DNA of 18,482 bases from a bacterium UBA2219 (GCA_002327765.1 DCUH01000103.1:955-19436); one strand, 5' to 3'; numbered from the stretch's first letter, positions 6,735-14,473 are shown. The notes: generated by a model not told the origin, from the sequence alone. Program-made: numbers and translations.

Positions 6735-8039
6735 TCAGAAGCTGTAGGTCAGGTTCAGCCCCGCCAGCCAAGCGTCGCCGGACCATTCGCCGTCCATGCC
6801 GATCGGGCTCCCGTTCGCGTCGAGGGCGAGGTTCGACACCCTCCGGTCCTTCTTGTCGATGTACATCCCGGCGAGGTCGAACGTCCACGCGCCGATCCTG
6901 TACCCGGCGCCCAGCATGTAGTTGAGCCGGTCCGCGTCGGGAAGCTCCGGCCCCAGCGTCTCCGACGGCGCCGGGGAGGGGTCGTACGCGAAACCGGCGC
7001 GCAGCGCCAGCCGGTCGGTGGCCCGGTATTCGGCGCCGAACCGTAACGCAACCACGTCTTTCCAGTTCTTCTCCGAATTGGTGGTGACGAGGACCGGTCC
7101 GCCGGTGACGGGATTGCGCACCTCGTCCCGGAGGGTGATCTGGAGATTCCTGTAGCTGCTCCAGAACGTCCAGTCCGCGTCCGCCGAAACCGTGAGCCGG
7201 TCGAAGGTGTACGCCACGCCGAGGGCGAACGTCGCCGGAACGTTCACCGTGCAGTCGCCTTTCGTATGGAAGGTGGTGCCGCCGCCGAACAGGGGCGCCA
7301 CGGCGGGATTGATGCCGGTCAGGGTCGTGTCTTCGTTCTTGCTGTCGAGCTCGAACCCGCTGCGGAAGCTCGCGCCGATCCGCAAGCTCTCCGAGGGCTT
7401 CAGCAGGATCCCGAAGTTGTAGCCCCACGCGTCCGCCTTCCCGTCCTGCTCGAACTGGTATACGTTCCCTATGCCGGAAACGGGAGTCTTCCCGAACTTC
7501 GCCAATCCGTACATGTAATCGATGCCGAAGCCGACGGAGAGGAATTCGTTGATGTCGAACGCGATCGTCGGGTTGACCACGCCCATCTTCAGTTCGATCT
7601 TGGTGGACTGGTTGCGGAAGATGCTGGTCGTCCGGCTTTCATATTGCTGGCTCAGCCCGAAGGGGGAGAAAACGCCGATGCCCCAGGCGATGCCGTGGTC
7701 CTTGTACGCCTTGGTGTAATAGAAATTGGGCACAAGGTACTGCAGCGTTTTCTGCCGCTCGGTCGCGGATGCCCCTCCCGTGAGCGGCGTGATCCCCTCG
7801 AACGTCGACCCGTACAGCTGGACGAAGGCGCCGCCCAGCATCACGTTGCGCCCCTTAAGCTGCGTGAGCCCCGCCGGGTTGAAGTAGATCGCGGACGGAT
7901 CGTCCGCCTGCGCGGTGAAGGCGAATCCCATCCCCATCGCCTTGGCGCCCGCCTCCGGAAGGCGGAACCCCGCGGCGAACGACGTCCCCGCGGCCAGCAT
8001 CACGACAAGAAAAACAGGCAAGGCTCTCCCCCACTTCAA
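6735..8039 (-). CDS. FadL/OmpP1/TodX family outer-membrane transport protein, copy B (TTG start)
   Basis: A 434-residue beta-barrel paralogue of copy A. The signal peptide (KWGRALPVFLVVMLAAGTSFA) and the mature N terminus AGFRLPEAGAKAMGMGFAF, continuing to the NPAG hatch motif, are almost identical to copy A. Later strands differ more, in loops that probably face outside. It ends in Phe (LTYSF). The start is inferred as TTG at 8039: it aligns with the ATG of copy A (both precede KW), and AAGGAGGGG (8053-8045) sits 5 nt upstream. No ATG fits; the frame extends upstream to 8153 only through promoter and GH57 sequence. As with copy A, the role is probably uptake of hydrophobic compounds, substrate unknown. 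No terminator is seen after its stop, so transcripts may continue through the relic into copy A. Confidence 0.9.
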   Translation of the reverse strand: MKWGRALPVFLVVMLAAGTSFAAGFRLPEAGAKAMGMGFAFTAQADDPSAIYFNPAGLTQLKGRNVMLGGAFVQLYGSTFEGITPLTGGASATERQKTLQYLVPNFYYTKAYKDHGIAWGIGVFSPFGLSQQYESRTTSIFRNQSTKIELKMGVVNPTIAFDINEFLSVGFGIDYMYGLAKFGKTPVSGIGNVYQFEQDGKADAWGYNFGILLKPSESLRIGASFRSGFELDSKNEDTTLTGINPAVAPLFGGGTTFHTKGDCTVNVPATFALGVAYTFDRLTVSADADWTFWSSYRNLQITLRDEVRNPVTGGPVLVTTNSEKNWKDVVALRFGAEYRATDRLALRAGFAYDPSPAPSETLGPELPDADRLNYMLGAGYRIGAWTFDLAGMYIDKKDRRVSNLALDANGSPIGMDGEWSGDAWLAGLNLTYSF

Positions 8040-8044
8040 TTCGT

Positions 8045-8053
8045 CCCCTCCTT
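8045..8053 (-). promoter_or_regulatory. Ribosome binding site that decides the TTG start of copy B
   Basis: AAGGAGGGG on the minus strand, then ACGAA, then TTG at 8039. In copy A the same box is followed by ACGC and ATG. The matched context argues that TTG is the true start. Confidence 0.7.
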
Positions 8054-8095
8054 GGCAAGGCAAATGGTTGCCCCCGAAAATGATTTCGCGGACAT

Positions 8096-8124
8096 ACCAT
8101 ATCGGTTCCGGAGCGCTTATGTAA
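8096..8124 (-). promoter_or_regulatory. Predicted sigma70-type promoter of copy B, abutting the GH57 stop
   Basis: Minus-strand TTACAT (8124-8119) and TATGGT (8101-8096) lie 17 nt apart and align with the copy A promoter. The -35 box touches the TAA of the GH57 gene (8119-8117), so copy B can be transcribed independently of the genes before it. Confidence 0.5.
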
Positions 8125-10249
8125 GGGAATAAAACAGCCACCGGACTGAACAAGAGTCAGTCTTTCCGGGGGGGAGGGACACGGGGAACAGGATCTTGAT
8201 GCATACGCCCTGGTGGATCTTTTCCGCACCCGCTTCGGAAAGAGAGGCGGTTTCCACGGGGTGGCGCAGCACGGCGCAGTCCCGGTCGAGGACGGCCCGG
8301 GCGGCCACGTTGCGCCACCCGTCGACGACGCGGAACTCGCGCACGCCGCGGGACGCACCCGAGGAAGACAGCCCCCTCGGGTCGCCGAGCCCATCGTAAT
8401 ACCGTTCCACGCCCTCGCCCGACAGCAGGTTCAGGTTCCACTCGGAGCAGAGCGTTCCAGCCACGTGGTCCCCACCCCGGTTGTGCAGCCGGAAGGCCGC
8501 CATGAAGCCTTCCTCCCACCCCCTGAGGACGAGCACCTTCTCCAGCAGGAGGTCGACCCCCTCCGCGGCCAGCGGAATCCCGAACCGCGCGACAAGGCGC
8601 GTCCCCCGGCGCGCGCACTCGACGAGGGCCTCCTTCCCCGCCGTCGCGCACAGCGGAGGCGCCCCGGAAAGGATCGCCTCCGGGGAGTCCCCCTCCCGGT
8701 GGAAAGCCTCGCGGAAAGACGCGCGCTGCCACGGGTCGGCGCCCAGCGCGTCGAGGACCGCCGGGTCCTTCAGCACCAGCACGTCGTGGATGCTCGCCGA
8801 GCCGTCCTGAGGGCCGCCCGCGCGGCGGAACTTCTCGTGGTACCCTTCCGCGCGGCGCGTCAGCACGTGGCCCAGCGCCACCCCCCTCGCCGGAAGGGAG
8901 ATCTCCGTCACCGCCCCGCCGTCGTGGGCGTGTGAAAGCAGCGTCATCCCCGCGGTCTTCAGCAGCAGCTCCGCCCCGCCGTCGCAGTCGAGGTCCGATT
9001 CCGTGACCTCGGCCCAGCCCGCCTTCCCTTCGTGCAGGACCGCGTCCGCCACCCCTTCCGCCCGCAGCAGGTTCGACCAGGCCGCCTCGCGCAGGTGGTT
9101 CAGGTACAGCCCCCCGAAGACGCCGTGCCAATAGACGTCGTTGGCCTGCGCACGGTACAGGAAATCCCGCGCGGCGCGCGCCCGCGAAGGGCTCAACCGC
9201 TCGCATGCCTCTACGCGCTCGCTGACGTGGAGCATCCGCTTGTGGAGCTGGTTCGCCTCGGCGTACTTCCGCAGGAAATTCCGGTAGAACCCCCCCTGGA
9301 CGAACGGCTTGATCTCGCCGTATCGGCCGGCGCGGAACTCGTGCAGCAGGTCGCCGAACCGCGCGGCACGCTCCGGGGGGAGCGCCCATTCCCCCATCTC
9401 GATGTAGGAGCAGGCGGGGAGGTAGACGGTCCCGCGCGGCGGGGCGGCGGCGGCGTATTCCCCGAAGGTCATCGTCGTGAAACGGTCCGCGCGCGAGACG
9501 ATCCCCTCGAAGAAGCGCCGCAGCCAGCCGGACTCGTACACGTGCTTCTTTGTGCCCGGCCAGACCCCGAACTTCTCCCCGTCGTCCGCGAAGATCGCCG
9601 CGGGGAACGGCACGTTCCGGGACGTCATCCGCTCAATCTCCCACAGCGTCTCCTCGACGCCCCCGAACGGGATGAGGTACCGAAGCCGCTCGCTGCCGGG
9701 GAAGACCCGCACGGCCGCTCCGTTGTGCTCGGTGATGTAGACCCCGTCGAGCTCCTCCGTCGAAAGCCCCGCCCGGACGAAGTGGTAGTCGTCGAGGGAA
9801 AGGTACTTCACGCCCGCCGCGGACAGCGTCGCCGGAAGATCGGGCTCCCACACCCGCTCCGCGAGCCAGGCCCCCTCCGGGGCCCTCCCGAACCGGCGCT
9901 CCAGAAGGGAGGACAGCTCCCGGACCTGCCCGAGCCGGTCCCGCTCGGGGAGCAGCGCCAGCACCGGCTCGTACATCCCCCCGCCCAGCAGCTCGACCTG
10001 GCCGCGCGACACGAACTCCTTGAGGAGGGAGAACGTCTCCGGCGCGCGCTCCTCCACCCACTGGAACAGCCACCCGGAGAAATGGATCGTCGCCTTGATC
10101 GCGGGAAACTCCGACAGCAGCCGGAGGAACGGCATGTATGCGTCGTCCGTCGCAGCCGCGAGGACTTTCTCGAAGTTCCCGACCGGCTGGTGGTTGTGGA
10201 AGCAAAGGAGAAGGACGCGGCGGTTCTCGGGCGAAGCATTGCCTTCCAT
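8117..10249 (-). CDS. GH57 family 4-alpha-glucanotransferase (amylomaltase/alpha-amylase type)
   Basis: A 710-residue cytoplasmic enzyme (no signal peptide). It has the GH57 motifs in order: HNHQP (18-22), GGGMYEP (89-95), WLAERVWEP (128-136) holding the expected catalytic nucleophile E131, ADDGEKFGVWPGT (221-233) holding the expected acid/base Asp, and later YLPACSYIEMGEWALPP. After the barrel come the middle and C-terminal beta domains seen in Thermococcus-type 4-alpha-glucanotransferases, which transfer alpha-1,4-glucan chains in glycogen or maltodextrin metabolism. The family enzymes are about 660 residues; the tail here runs about 20 residues past the last conserved strand (IKILFPVSLPP). 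The ATG at 10249 has AGGAGG (10259-10254). It follows the phosphate permease by 14 nt, so it is probably the last gene of a four-gene operon. Its 3' end was copied in the downstream duplication. An alpha-amylase activity is an alternative. Confidence 0.9.
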   Translation of the reverse strand: MEGNASPENRRVLLLCFHNHQPVGNFEKVLAAATDDAYMPFLRLLSEFPAIKATIHFSGWLFQWVEERAPETFSLLKEFVSRGQVELLGGGMYEPVLALLPERDRLGQVRELSSLLERRFGRAPEGAWLAERVWEPDLPATLSAAGVKYLSLDDYHFVRAGLSTEELDGVYITEHNGAAVRVFPGSERLRYLIPFGGVEETLWEIERMTSRNVPFPAAIFADDGEKFGVWPGTKKHVYESGWLRRFFEGIVSRADRFTTMTFGEYAAAAPPRGTVYLPACSYIEMGEWALPPERAARFGDLLHEFRAGRYGEIKPFVQGGFYRNFLRKYAEANQLHKRMLHVSERVEACERLSPSRARAARDFLYRAQANDVYWHGVFGGLYLNHLREAAWSNLLRAEGVADAVLHEGKAGWAEVTESDLDCDGGAELLLKTAGMTLLSHAHDGGAVTEISLPARGVALGHVLTRRAEGYHEKFRRAGGPQDGSASIHDVLVLKDPAVLDALGADPWQRASFREAFHREGDSPEAILSGAPPLCATAGKEALVECARRGTRLVARFGIPLAAEGVDLLLEKVLVLRGWEEGFMAAFRLHNRGGDHVAGTLCSEWNLNLLSGEGVERYYDGLGDPRGLSSSGASRGVREFRVVDGWRNVAARAVLDRDCAVLRHPVETASLSEAGAEKIHQGVCIKILFPVSLPPGKTDSCSVRWLFYSLT

Positions 10250-10263
10250 GGTTCCTCCTGCGG

Positions 10264-11277
10264 TCACATCTTGACGAGGAAGGGGAAGAGGATCCGGTAC
10301 GCGAAATACCCCGCGGCGGCGGAGGCGGGGATCGTCAGGACCCACGCCCACACGATCCGGATTCCCACTCCCCAGTTCACCTTCCTGCGCCCCTGGGACA
10401 GCCCGGTCCCGAGGATCGCCGAAGTGATGACGTGGGTGGTGCTGATGGGGATCCCCATGGCGGTCGCGGACAGGATGACGGCCGCGGAGGAGGTCTCCGC
10501 GCAGAAGCCGTGGACCGGCTGCAGCTCCACGAAGTCCTTCCCCACCGTCTTGATGATCCGCCACCCCCCCATCGCCGTGCCCGCCGCCATCGCCGTGGCG
10601 CAGGCCAGGATGACCCACACCGGAACGTGGAAGGCGGCATGGGAGCCGGCGGCGGCATAGGAGAACAGCGCAAGGGCGATGATGCCCATCGACTTCTGGG
10701 CGTCGTTGGAGCCGTGCGAAAACGCCATGAACGCGGCGGAGAAGATCTGGAGCTGCCGGAAGCCCCGGTTCAACGGCGACGGATGGTAGCTCCGGAAGAC
10801 CCAGAAGATGGCAACCATGAGCAGGTAGGCGGCGAGCGTCCCCGCCACCGGCGACACCACGATGGCGGCCACGATCTTGGAGATGCCCCCCCACTGGAGC
10901 GGGTCGGCCCCCCGCGCCGCCACCACCGCGCCGATGAGCCCCCCGATGATCGCGTGGGAGGAGGAGGCGGGAATGCCGTAGTGCCACGTGAGGAGATCCC
11001 AGAAGATCGCGCCGAACAGCGCCGCAAGGACGACGACCTGCGACACGTAGGCCGGGTCGACGATCCCCTTGCCGATCGTCGTGGCGACGTGCGTCGAGAT
11101 GAGCGCCCCGACGAAGTTCAGTATCGCCGCCATCCCGATGGCGGCACGGATCGAGAGGGCCCGGGTCGAGATGCAGGTGGCGATGGCGTTCGCCGTGTCG
11201 TGGAAGCCGTTGATGAAGTCGAAAGCCAGGGCGGAGACGATCACCAGCCCCAGCAGGATTTCCGGGGTTTCAGGCAT
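10264..11277 (-). CDS. pit: PiT family inorganic phosphate transporter
   Basis: A 337-residue inner-membrane permease with about ten hydrophobic segments. Both halves of the PiT inverted repeat carry the signature: GFHDTANAIAT at 24-34 and SHGSNDAQK at 187-195. Each is followed by the conserved GIP-ST/SS-H motif (GIPASSSHAIIGGL near 101, GIPISTTHVI further on). PiT proteins import phosphate as a metal-phosphate complex with a proton, or with sodium. The ATG at 11277 overlaps the end of the DUF47 gene by 8 nt, the usual arrangement for this pair and a sign of coupled translation. Length matches the bacterial short form, without the large loop of E. coli PitA. The GH57 gene follows after 14 nt. 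Substrate is phosphate by family; sulfate-transporting members exist but are rarer. Confidence 0.93.
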   Translation of the reverse strand: MPETPEILLGLVIVSALAFDFINGFHDTANAIATCISTRALSIRAAIGMAAILNFVGALISTHVATTIGKGIVDPAYVSQVVVLAALFGAIFWDLLTWHYGIPASSSHAIIGGLIGAVVAARGADPLQWGGISKIVAAIVVSPVAGTLAAYLLMVAIFWVFRSYHPSPLNRGFRQLQIFSAAFMAFSHGSNDAQKSMGIIALALFSYAAAGSHAAFHVPVWVILACATAMAAGTAMGGWRIIKTVGKDFVELQPVHGFCAETSSAAVILSATAMGIPISTTHVITSAILGTGLSQGRRKVNWGVGIRIVWAWVLTIPASAAAGYFAYRILFPFLVKM

Positions 11278-11893
11278 TCTTCAGCGCCACGCTTTCGAGG
11301 ACGTTGGCCGCGTCTTCGCACCGGTCGGTCGCCAGCTCGAGCGTCTCGTAGATCTCCTTCCACTTGATGATGACGATGGGATCGGACTGGTTCTCGAAGA
11401 GGTTGGCGATGGCGTCCCGGCTGACCCGGTCGGCCTCGTTCTCGAGCGAGTTCACCTCGACGCAGTGCTCGTATACGCGGTCCCTGCCCTTGGACAGGGG
11501 GAGGTGGCTGATCCCTTTCTGGAGCTCCTGCACGGCCTTGAGGATCAGGAACCCCAGCTCCTTGGCGTACGGGGTCGTCGCGGCGATCTTGTAGACCATG
11601 AGCCGCGTGGCGACCCCGTGGATCAGGTCGATCACGTCGTCGAGCGAGGAGGCCAGCTTCAGGATGTCCTCGCGGTCGATCGGCGTGATGAACGTGGTGT
11701 TGAGCTTCCGGACGATGTCGTGCGTGATGACGTCCCCCTTGTGCTCCACTTCCTCGATCTGCCGGGCCCGCTCCGGCAGGTCGTCGAACTTGTCGAGCAG
11801 CTCCTTCAGCCGCTCCGCCCCCTCGACGATGTTGTCCGAGGCCTTGGAGAACATCGAGAAAAACTCCTCGTCCCTTGGAATGATCCGGAACAT
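11270..11893 (-). CDS. DUF47 (PhoU-like) accessory protein of the phosphate transporter
   Basis: A 207-residue soluble all-alpha protein of the DUF47/PhoU_div family, related to PhoU and to YkaA. It shows the typical start MFRIIPRDEEFFSMF and repeated acidic helix motifs such as EVEHKGDVITHDIVRKLNTT, DREDILKLASSLDDVID and VNSLENEADRVSRDA, which can bind metal. Members are nearly always next to a PiT gene and are thought to control phosphate uptake. Here the gene overlaps PiT by 8 nt. Its ATG at 11893 shares one base with the TGA of the upstream flavoprotein gene (TGATG), and GGGGGAGG lies just before it, so translation is coupled on both sides. A longer open frame to 12883 is only the shadow of the upstream gene. 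Identity is secure, mechanism inferred. Confidence 0.93.
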   Translation of the reverse strand: MFRIIPRDEEFFSMFSKASDNIVEGAERLKELLDKFDDLPERARQIEEVEHKGDVITHDIVRKLNTTFITPIDREDILKLASSLDDVIDLIHGVATRLMVYKIAATTPYAKELGFLILKAVQELQKGISHLPLSKGRDRVYEHCVEVNSLENEADRVSRDAIANLFENQSDPIVIIKWKEIYETLELATDRCEDAANVLESVALKNA

Positions 11894-12909
11894 CACGCCT
11901 CCCCCGCTATGCGCGCCAGCGCGTTTTCCGCGCCCGCAACCAGCTCTTCGATGATCTCCCTGACGGGCTGAACCTTCTTGACGAACGCGACGCTCTGGCC
12001 AGCCATCAGCGACCCGCGCTCCACGTCCCCATCCACCACCGCACGCCGCAGCGCCCCGATCCAGAATTCCTCGAGCTTCCTCATCGCATCTTCCCGCGAG
12101 ATCGCCCCGGCTTTCATTTCGGCGAGCAGCGACAGCTGCAGGCGGTTGAAGTCCCGGGTCCCCTCGTTGACGATCGCCCGGACGGGAACCGCGGGAAGGG
12201 ACGGGTCGAACTGGGCGGTGGGCATGGCGTCCCGCGCGGCCGCCCGGATGAGCGCCTCCTTGAACCTCGGGTGGGCGACGCACTCCTCGGCGGCGACGAA
12301 CCGCGTACCGAGCTGGACCCCCGCCGCCCCGAGGGACAGGTACTGGGCGATCATCTCGCCGGTGCCGATCCCCCCGGCGACGAAAACAGGTATCTCTTTG
12401 ATGTTCAACAGGAATTCCTGCGCCAGGACCGAGGTGGCCACCGGCCCGACGTGCCCGCCCGCCTCGTTCCCCTCGATCACCAGGGCGTCGATTCCCTGCT
12501 GGATCAGCCGCCGGGCCAGCGGCAGGGTCGGGGCGAAGCAGATCACCTTGAGGCCCGCCGCCTTGACCCGGGAGATGTCCTTCCCCGACGGGATGGTACC
12601 CGCGAAGAAGACGAATGGGCATTTCTCGCCGACGACCACGTCGACCTGCTCCCGGAACGCCGGCGCGACCGTGATGAGGTTGACGCCGAACGGCTTGTCC
12701 GTCCTGGCGCGGGTGTCCGCGATCCCCTTCGCCAGGAGGTCCGGGGGCGTGTTCCCCCCCGCGAGGACGCCGAAGGCGCCCTCGTTGGAGATGGCGGACA
12801 CGAGAACGGGCTCGGAAACCCAGGTCATGGCCCCGCACAGGATGGCATAGCGGGTCCCGAGGAAATCGGTACCGCGCTTCCATGCCGCCGGGAGGTGCTT
12901 CATTTGCAT
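11893..12909 (-). CDS. FMN-dependent nitronate monooxygenase / FabK-like enoyl-ACP reductase family protein
   Basis: A 338-residue TIM-barrel flavoprotein. FMN-binding motifs are visible: GAMTW (26-30), EGNEAGGHVG (146-155), AGGIGTG (178-184) and QLGTRFVAAEE (199-209). The stretch GTRFVAAEECVAHPRFKE and the later VRAIVNEGTRDF resemble FabK, the FMN enoyl-ACP reductase II that finishes each fatty-acid elongation cycle, but general nitronate monooxygenases share the fold. The two cannot be separated by eye. The Met at 12909 is taken as the start, with a weak GGGGCGA before it; a Met two codons later is possible. It heads the minus-strand operon with DUF47, PiT and GH57. An extended -10 promoter (TGGTATAAA, 12955-12947) lies upstream, overlapping the divergent promoter. 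If FabK-like, it would be a lipid gene upstream of FadL-type porins; that link is speculation. Confidence 0.82.
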   Translation of the reverse strand: MQMKHLPAAWKRGTDFLGTRYAILCGAMTWVSEPVLVSAISNEGAFGVLAGGNTPPDLLAKGIADTRARTDKPFGVNLITVAPAFREQVDVVVGEKCPFVFFAGTIPSGKDISRVKAAGLKVICFAPTLPLARRLIQQGIDALVIEGNEAGGHVGPVATSVLAQEFLLNIKEIPVFVAGGIGTGEMIAQYLSLGAAGVQLGTRFVAAEECVAHPRFKEALIRAAARDAMPTAQFDPSLPAVPVRAIVNEGTRDFNRLQLSLLAEMKAGAISREDAMRKLEEFWIGALRRAVVDGDVERGSLMAGQSVAFVKKVQPVREIIEELVAGAENALARIAGEA

Positions 12910-12946
12910 CGCTATCGCCCCGCTTCGGCTGTCCGCTGAACAGTTT

Positions 12947-12974
12947 TTTATACCATACAGCGGTCTGGTATCAT
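12947..12974. promoter_or_regulatory. Overlapping divergent extended -10 promoters with a dyad
   Basis: Minus strand: TGGTATAAA (12955-12947), an extended -10 for the flavoprotein operon. Plus strand: TGGTATCAT (12966-12974), an extended -10 for the ferredoxin-NADP reductase. The two TGGTAT cores form an inverted repeat, ATACCA at 12950-12955 and TGGTAT at 12966-12971, with 10 nt between. Neither has a good -35, and each -10 lies where the -35 of the other would be, so the promoters probably exclude one another or share a regulator. Confidence 0.5.
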
Positions 12975-12987
12975 CTATTTATCCGCC

Positions 12988-13956
12988 ATGGTCCGACAAA
13001 GCGAAATGTACGACATCACGGTGGTCGGCGCGGGCCCCGTCGGGCTTTATGCGACGTATTACGCGGGGTTGCGCGAGTGCCGTACGAAGCTGATCGAGAC
13101 CTACCCCCAGGTCGGCGGCCGGCTGATTTCGATGTACCCGGAAAAGACGATCTTCGACGTCGCGGGGCACCGCAGCATCCTCGCCGCGGAGCTCGTGCGG
13201 ATGCTCGAAGAGCAGGCGATGCAGTACCGTCCGACGGTCGTCCTCAACGAGCGGGTGACGGGGCTGCGAATCCTCGGCGAGCGCGTCATCGAGCTCGCGA
13301 CGCCCGCCGGGAACCACTACACCCAGACCGCCGTCATCGCCGCCGGCTGCGGGGCCTTCGTCCCGAGAAAGCTGGACGTTCCCGGCCTGATCGACTTCGA
13401 GGGGAACGGTATCCATTACTACCTCGGCTCCTTCGAGCCGCTGCGGGGGAAGAAGGTCCTGATCGTCGGGGGAGGCAACAGCGCGGTGGACTGGGCGCTG
13501 TCGCTCGACGGGATCGCCTCCGAGGTCACCCTGTGCCACCGGACCTACCGCTGGCAGGCCCACGAGGCGATGGTGCACCGGCTGCTCTCCTCGAGCGTTC
13601 GGGTGAAGTTCCCGTATTTTTCCCTGAAGGAGGTCCTGGGCGAGGACCACGTGACCGGGGCGGTCATCTGGAACGAACGCAGCGGCCTGGAGGAGCGGAT
13701 CGATGTGGACGCGATCGTCCTCTCCATCGGGATGCTGACGAACATGGAGCCGTTCCGCCAATGGGGGCTCAACATCGTCGGCAACGGGATCGCCGTGGCC
13801 CCCGACATGTCCACGAATCTTCCCGGCGTGTACGCGGCCGGCGACATCGTGACGTACCCCGGAAAGATCCTCCTCATCACCGCCGGCTCCGGGGAGGCCG
13901 CCACCGCGGTCAACGCGGCGAAGGAATACATCGAGTCGGGCGACCTCGGGCGGTAA
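12988..13956 (+). CDS. Ferredoxin-NADP+ reductase type 2 (thioredoxin-reductase-like)
   Basis: A 322-residue two-domain flavoprotein. The FAD-binding GAGPVG is at 14-19, the NADPH-binding GGGNSA at 161-166, and the second FAD motif GVYAAGD at 280-286. The CxxC redox pair of thioredoxin reductases is absent from the NADPH domain. The early motif IETYPQVGGRLISMYPEKTIFDVAGH matches the YumC-type reductases that pass electrons between NADPH and ferredoxin or flavodoxin. Length is as expected. The ATG at 12988 lies about 13 nt past the predicted -10, with no ribosome binding site; a Met six codons in (13006) is an alternative and sits nearer the conserved DITVVGAGP. It is transcribed away from the FabK-like operon. 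A role in supplying reduced ferredoxin is likely; partners are not encoded here. Confidence 0.9.
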   Translation: MVRQSEMYDITVVGAGPVGLYATYYAGLRECRTKLIETYPQVGGRLISMYPEKTIFDVAGHRSILAAELVRMLEEQAMQYRPTVVLNERVTGLRILGERVIELATPAGNHYTQTAVIAAGCGAFVPRKLDVPGLIDFEGNGIHYYLGSFEPLRGKKVLIVGGGNSAVDWALSLDGIASEVTLCHRTYRWQAHEAMVHRLLSSSVRVKFPYFSLKEVLGEDHVTGAVIWNERSGLEERIDVDAIVLSIGMLTNMEPFRQWGLNIVGNGIAVAPDMSTNLPGVYAAGDIVTYPGKILLITAGSGEAATAVNAAKEYIESGDLGR

Positions 13957-13974
13957 GGCAACCGGATCACGGAA

Positions 13975-14036
13975 CCTACGGATATCGCGTACGCCGAAAA
14001 GGGCTGTCCCCGTGCTTCGGCAACAAATTCCGTAGG
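13975..14036. repeat. Nested hairpin of the REP-like region
   Basis: Outer arms CCTACGGA (13975-13982) and TCCGTAGG (14029-14036) enclose inner arms GCCGAA (13993-13998) and TTCGGC (14016-14021), with GGG-CTGT-CCC at the tip. Cruciform-like; begins 19 nt past the reductase stop, with no T run. Confidence 0.5.
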
Positions 14037-14137
14037 CCTCCCTGCCTGCCTCGGCACCAGGGCATCCCGGATGGCCAAATGCCGCGGAGGCCATGGACGG
14101 CCGGGAGCGGCCCGTTCAGGGGACACCCTTTTCGGCG
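13992..14137. repeat. Inverted pair of REP-like units
   Basis: CGCCGAAAAGGG (13992-14003) is a perfect inverse of CCCTTTTCGGCG (14126-14137). The next GTCCCC (14006-14011) pairs with GGGGAC (14119-14124), separated from the first stem by a small mismatch. Two head-to-head units with about 107 nt between them, as in a BIME. Confidence 0.55.
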
Positions 14138-14160
14138 CACGCGGCATCTTGGCGCTCCGC

Positions 14161-14242
14161 GATCCGGTAGCCTTGATCGCTGACGGAAACCACCGGAGGT
14201 CTCGCGCTCGTCCGGAAGGTACGCACGGAGAAGCTACCGATG
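14161..14242. repeat. Imperfect inverted repeat CGGTAGC/GCTACCG
   Basis: CGGTAGC (14165-14171) and GCTACCG (14233-14239) are exact inverses. Flanking bases (GAT before, TT after, allowing single-base bulges) extend the match. Confidence 0.4.
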
Positions 14243-14266
14243 TCAGGGCAGGCGCTTTCGGGTTAC

Positions 14267-14317
14267 GGGGGGACACTCTTGGTTTTACGCGGGCGAAGGG
14301 AAAGAGTGTCCTCCCCC
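14267..14317. repeat. Hairpin with GGACACTCTT/AAGAGTGTCC arms
   Basis: GGACACTCTT (14271-14280) pairs perfectly with AAGAGTGTCC (14302-14311). A G-run before and a C-run after (one T bulge) lengthen the stem by four pairs. The loop is 21 nt. No T tract follows on either side. Confidence 0.55.
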
Positions 14318-14321
14318 AGTT

Positions 14322-14384
14322 CAGGCGAAGGGGAAGTCTGTCCCCCGCACAGTCCGCTCGGCCGTCCCTGGCCGGCTTCGCCTG
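14322..14384. repeat. Nested inverted repeat CAGGCGAAG/CTTCGCCTG
   Basis: Perfect 9-bp arms at 14322-14330 and 14376-14384 enclose a small hairpin GGGGA (14330-14334) and TCCCC (14341-14345) that carries one of the TGTCCCC motifs. Confidence 0.45.
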
Positions 14385-14386
14385 CG

Positions 14387-14427
14387 CTGTTTCTCGTTCC
14401 CGCCCTCCTGGCTCCACTTTGAAACAG
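14387..14427. repeat. Inverted repeat CTGTTTC/GAAACAG
   Basis: Perfect 7-bp arms at 14387-14393 and 14421-14427. The stem can extend by CG/CG across one bulged A. Modest on its own; listed as part of the cluster. Confidence 0.3.
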
Positions 14428-14473
14428 ACGCCGCTCCTCACGACCCCCGCCGCTCCACGGGAAACCTTTTGAA

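Noticed and set aside
10250..10987. N-terminal extension of the GH57 frame into the phosphate permease gene
   Set aside because: The extra part is the permease read in another frame. The ATG at 10249 with AGGAGG and the HNHQP motif shortly after it is the proper start.
11894..12883. N-terminal extension of the DUF47 frame
   Set aside because: Low-complexity shadow of the flavoprotein gene; DUF47 proteins start with MFRI-type sequence, matching the ATG at 11893 and its ribosome site.
14071..14472. Small plus-strand open frames in the repeat field
   Set aside because: Composition follows the inverted repeats, no homology-like motif is visible and no ribosome site precedes the starts.
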